Below are positions 4,252 through 5,413 of a stretch of DNA of 5,413 bases, piece by piece. Under the pieces are notes generated by a model that was given only the letters and a program-made list of their open reading frames with translations, did not search any database and had not been told where the DNA came from. Origin of the DNA: an uncultured Armatimonadota bacterium (GTDB taxonomy: Bacteria; Armatimonadota; Armatimonadia; Armatimonadales; Armatimonadaceae); contig CAIRTT010000274.1 of the NCBI GenBank assembly GCA_903881535.1, positions 1-5,413 on the forward strand, in the 5' to 3' direction. Position numbers and translations under genes: made by a program. Position 1 is the first letter of the stretch, and every line of letters starts with the position of its first letter.

Positions 4252-5413
4252 TTGGAAATCCTTGAAGACAAGGCACTAATATTCAGAACCAGAAACCCAG
4301 ACAAGTACAGCATCATTCCAAAGCACAAAGTCATTGAACGTGATGACGGTGGGTTCGATGTCGCTGTCTACTGGGGACTGGACGAATGCAGAGTGCTACG
4401 CAACCTCGGGGTGAAGGACGTTCCTTCACCAATCACACGCCGCTATAAGTGGCCGGGCAGGTACAAGCCTATGCAGCATCAGATCGAGACGGCAGCGTTC
4501 TTGACGATGCACCGCAAAGCGTTTGTGTTCTCCGAACCCGGCACAGGTAAGACGCTTGCTGCACTGTGGGCGGCTGACTACCTGATAAGCATTAAACATG
4601 TACGCCGTGTTTTGATCTTGTGCCCACTGTCCATCATGCAGTCTGCATGGTTGGCTGACCTGAGCAACAGCATCATCCATCGCTCTGCCATCGTCGCGCA
4701 CCACCCTCAAGCTAGTCGGCGTATTGAAATGATCCAGCAAGACTACGAGTTCGTCATCGCTAACTACGAAGGACTGAACCTGATAGCTGATGAGATCAAC
4801 GCTGATGGGCGCTTCGATTTGGTGATTGTGGATGAAGCCAACGCATACAAGACGGTGACAACCAAACGTTGGAAGGCACTGAAGTCAATCATCAAGCCGA
4901 GCACTCACGTATGGATGATGACAGGTACTCCAGCATCGCAGTCGCCAGCAGATGCGTATGGCTTGGCCAAGATCGTGAACCCTGAAGGTGTGCCCAACTT
5001 CTACACGTCATGGCGCGACAAGGTGATGAACAAGATCACGCTGTACAAGTGGGCACCGAAAGCCAACGCAGCCGATCTGGTACACGAAGCACTGCAACCA
5101 GCGATACGCTTTAGTAAAGCGCAGTGCCTTGACTTGCCACCCGTGCTGACAACAACACGCGAAGTACCACTGACACCACAGCAGGCCAAGTACTACCACC
5201 TGTTGAAAGACCGCATGCTGGTGCAAGCTGCTGGTGAGACGATCAGCGCAGTCAACGCTGCCGCTGGTGTGAGTAAGCTCTTGCAGATCAGTTGCGGTGC
5301 TGTGTACACAGACGACAAAGAGGTTATCGAGTTCGATGCTGGCCCACGGCTTGGCGTGTTGGAAGAGATACTGGATGAGACAGATCGCAAGGTCATCATC
5401 TTCGCGTTGTTCC
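4252..5413 (+). CDS. SNF2-type DEAD/DEAH helicase (partial, 3' end beyond window)
   Basis: The first 387 residues of an ATP-driven DNA helicase or translocase of superfamily 2, SNF2 branch. In order: a 70 residue N-terminal region; KPMQHQIETAAFL, the Q-like motif; SEPGTGKT at 94-101, Walker A with Lys100; CPLSIMQSAW at 124-133, motif Ia; VIANYEGL at 168-175, motif Ib; VIVDEANAYK with Asp194 and Glu195, motif II, reading DEAN rather than DEAH; TGTPASQSPAD from 224, motif III. The SNF2-style link LDLPPVLTTTREVPLTPQQAKYY leads to RKVIIFALF, the start of motif IV, where the window ends. The second RecA domain is therefore missing from view. It starts at TTG with GGAG at 4241-4244 and lies 18 bases after the HNH gene. 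Phage relatives sit beside DNA polymerase and VRR-NUC genes, which fits a role in replication restart or recombination. Confidence 0.93.
   Translation, partial: MEILEDKALIFRTRNPDKYSIIPKHKVIERDDGGFDVAVYWGLDECRVLRNLGVKDVPSPITRRYKWPGRYKPMQHQIETAAFLTMHRKAFVFSEPGTGKTLAALWAADYLISIKHVRRVLILCPLSIMQSAWLADLSNSIIHRSAIVAHHPQASRRIEMIQQDYEFVIANYEGLNLIADEINADGRFDLVIVDEANAYKTVTTKRWKALKSIIKPSTHVWMMTGTPASQSPADAYGLAKIVNPEGVPNFYTSWRDKVMNKITLYKWAPKANAADLVHEALQPAIRFSKAQCLDLPPVLTTTREVPLTPQQAKYYHLLKDRMLVQAAGETISAVNAAAGVSKLLQISCGAVYTDDKEVIEFDAGPRLGVLEEILDETDRKVIIFALF

Overview
The window looks like part of the replication and recombination module of a tailed bacteriophage or a prophage. Ten reading frames all lie on the + strand. 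They are packed almost without gaps, most junctions overlap by 1 to 25 bases, and most genes have a clear purine-rich ribosome binding site. The families are typical of phage early genes: DUF3310, VRR-NUC, a stand-alone family A DNA polymerase without a 5'-3' nuclease domain, a RecB/Cas4-like nuclease, a small HNH protein and an SNF2-like helicase. Base composition is roughly balanced by eye. Nothing identifies the host beyond a bacterium with ordinary Shine-Dalgarno initiation.

Layout: (1) 1-171, the end of a small protein that enters from upstream and overlaps the next gene in another frame; (2) 51-263, an unrecognised 70 aa charged protein; (3) 256-507, a DUF3310 protein; (4) 491-796, a VRR-NUC nuclease; (5) 772-1044, an unrecognised 90 aa acidic protein; (6) 1041-3008, DNA polymerase A with a 3'-5' exonuclease, TTG start; (7) 3005-3316, a small HEXXH protein, probably a zinc metallopeptidase; (8) 3316-3981, a PD-(D/E)XK nuclease with cysteines placed as in Fe-S nucleases of the Cas4/AddB type; (9) 3991-4233, a small HNH protein; (10) 4252 to the window edge, an SNF2-type helicase cut off at the start of its second RecA domain, TTG start. 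The only intergenic DNA is 3982-3990 and 4234-4251. There is therefore no room for an internal promoter or terminator outside genes, and the block is probably one transcript.

How the genes may work together (inference): the polymerase copies and proofreads DNA, the helicase remodels or unwinds it, and VRR-NUC, the RecB/Cas4-like nuclease and HNH act on branched, broken or concatemeric DNA. The HEXXH protein is translationally coupled to the polymerase and its role is open. The points most worth a second look are leucine at the polymerase position equivalent to E. coli Phe762, the overlapping frames at the left edge, the coupled HEXXH gene, the possible Fe-S nuclease, the HNH protein with Cas9-like active-site spacing, and TTG starts on the two largest enzymes. 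I see no clear evidence for a wholly new defence or mobile system; the content fits a phage replication module.
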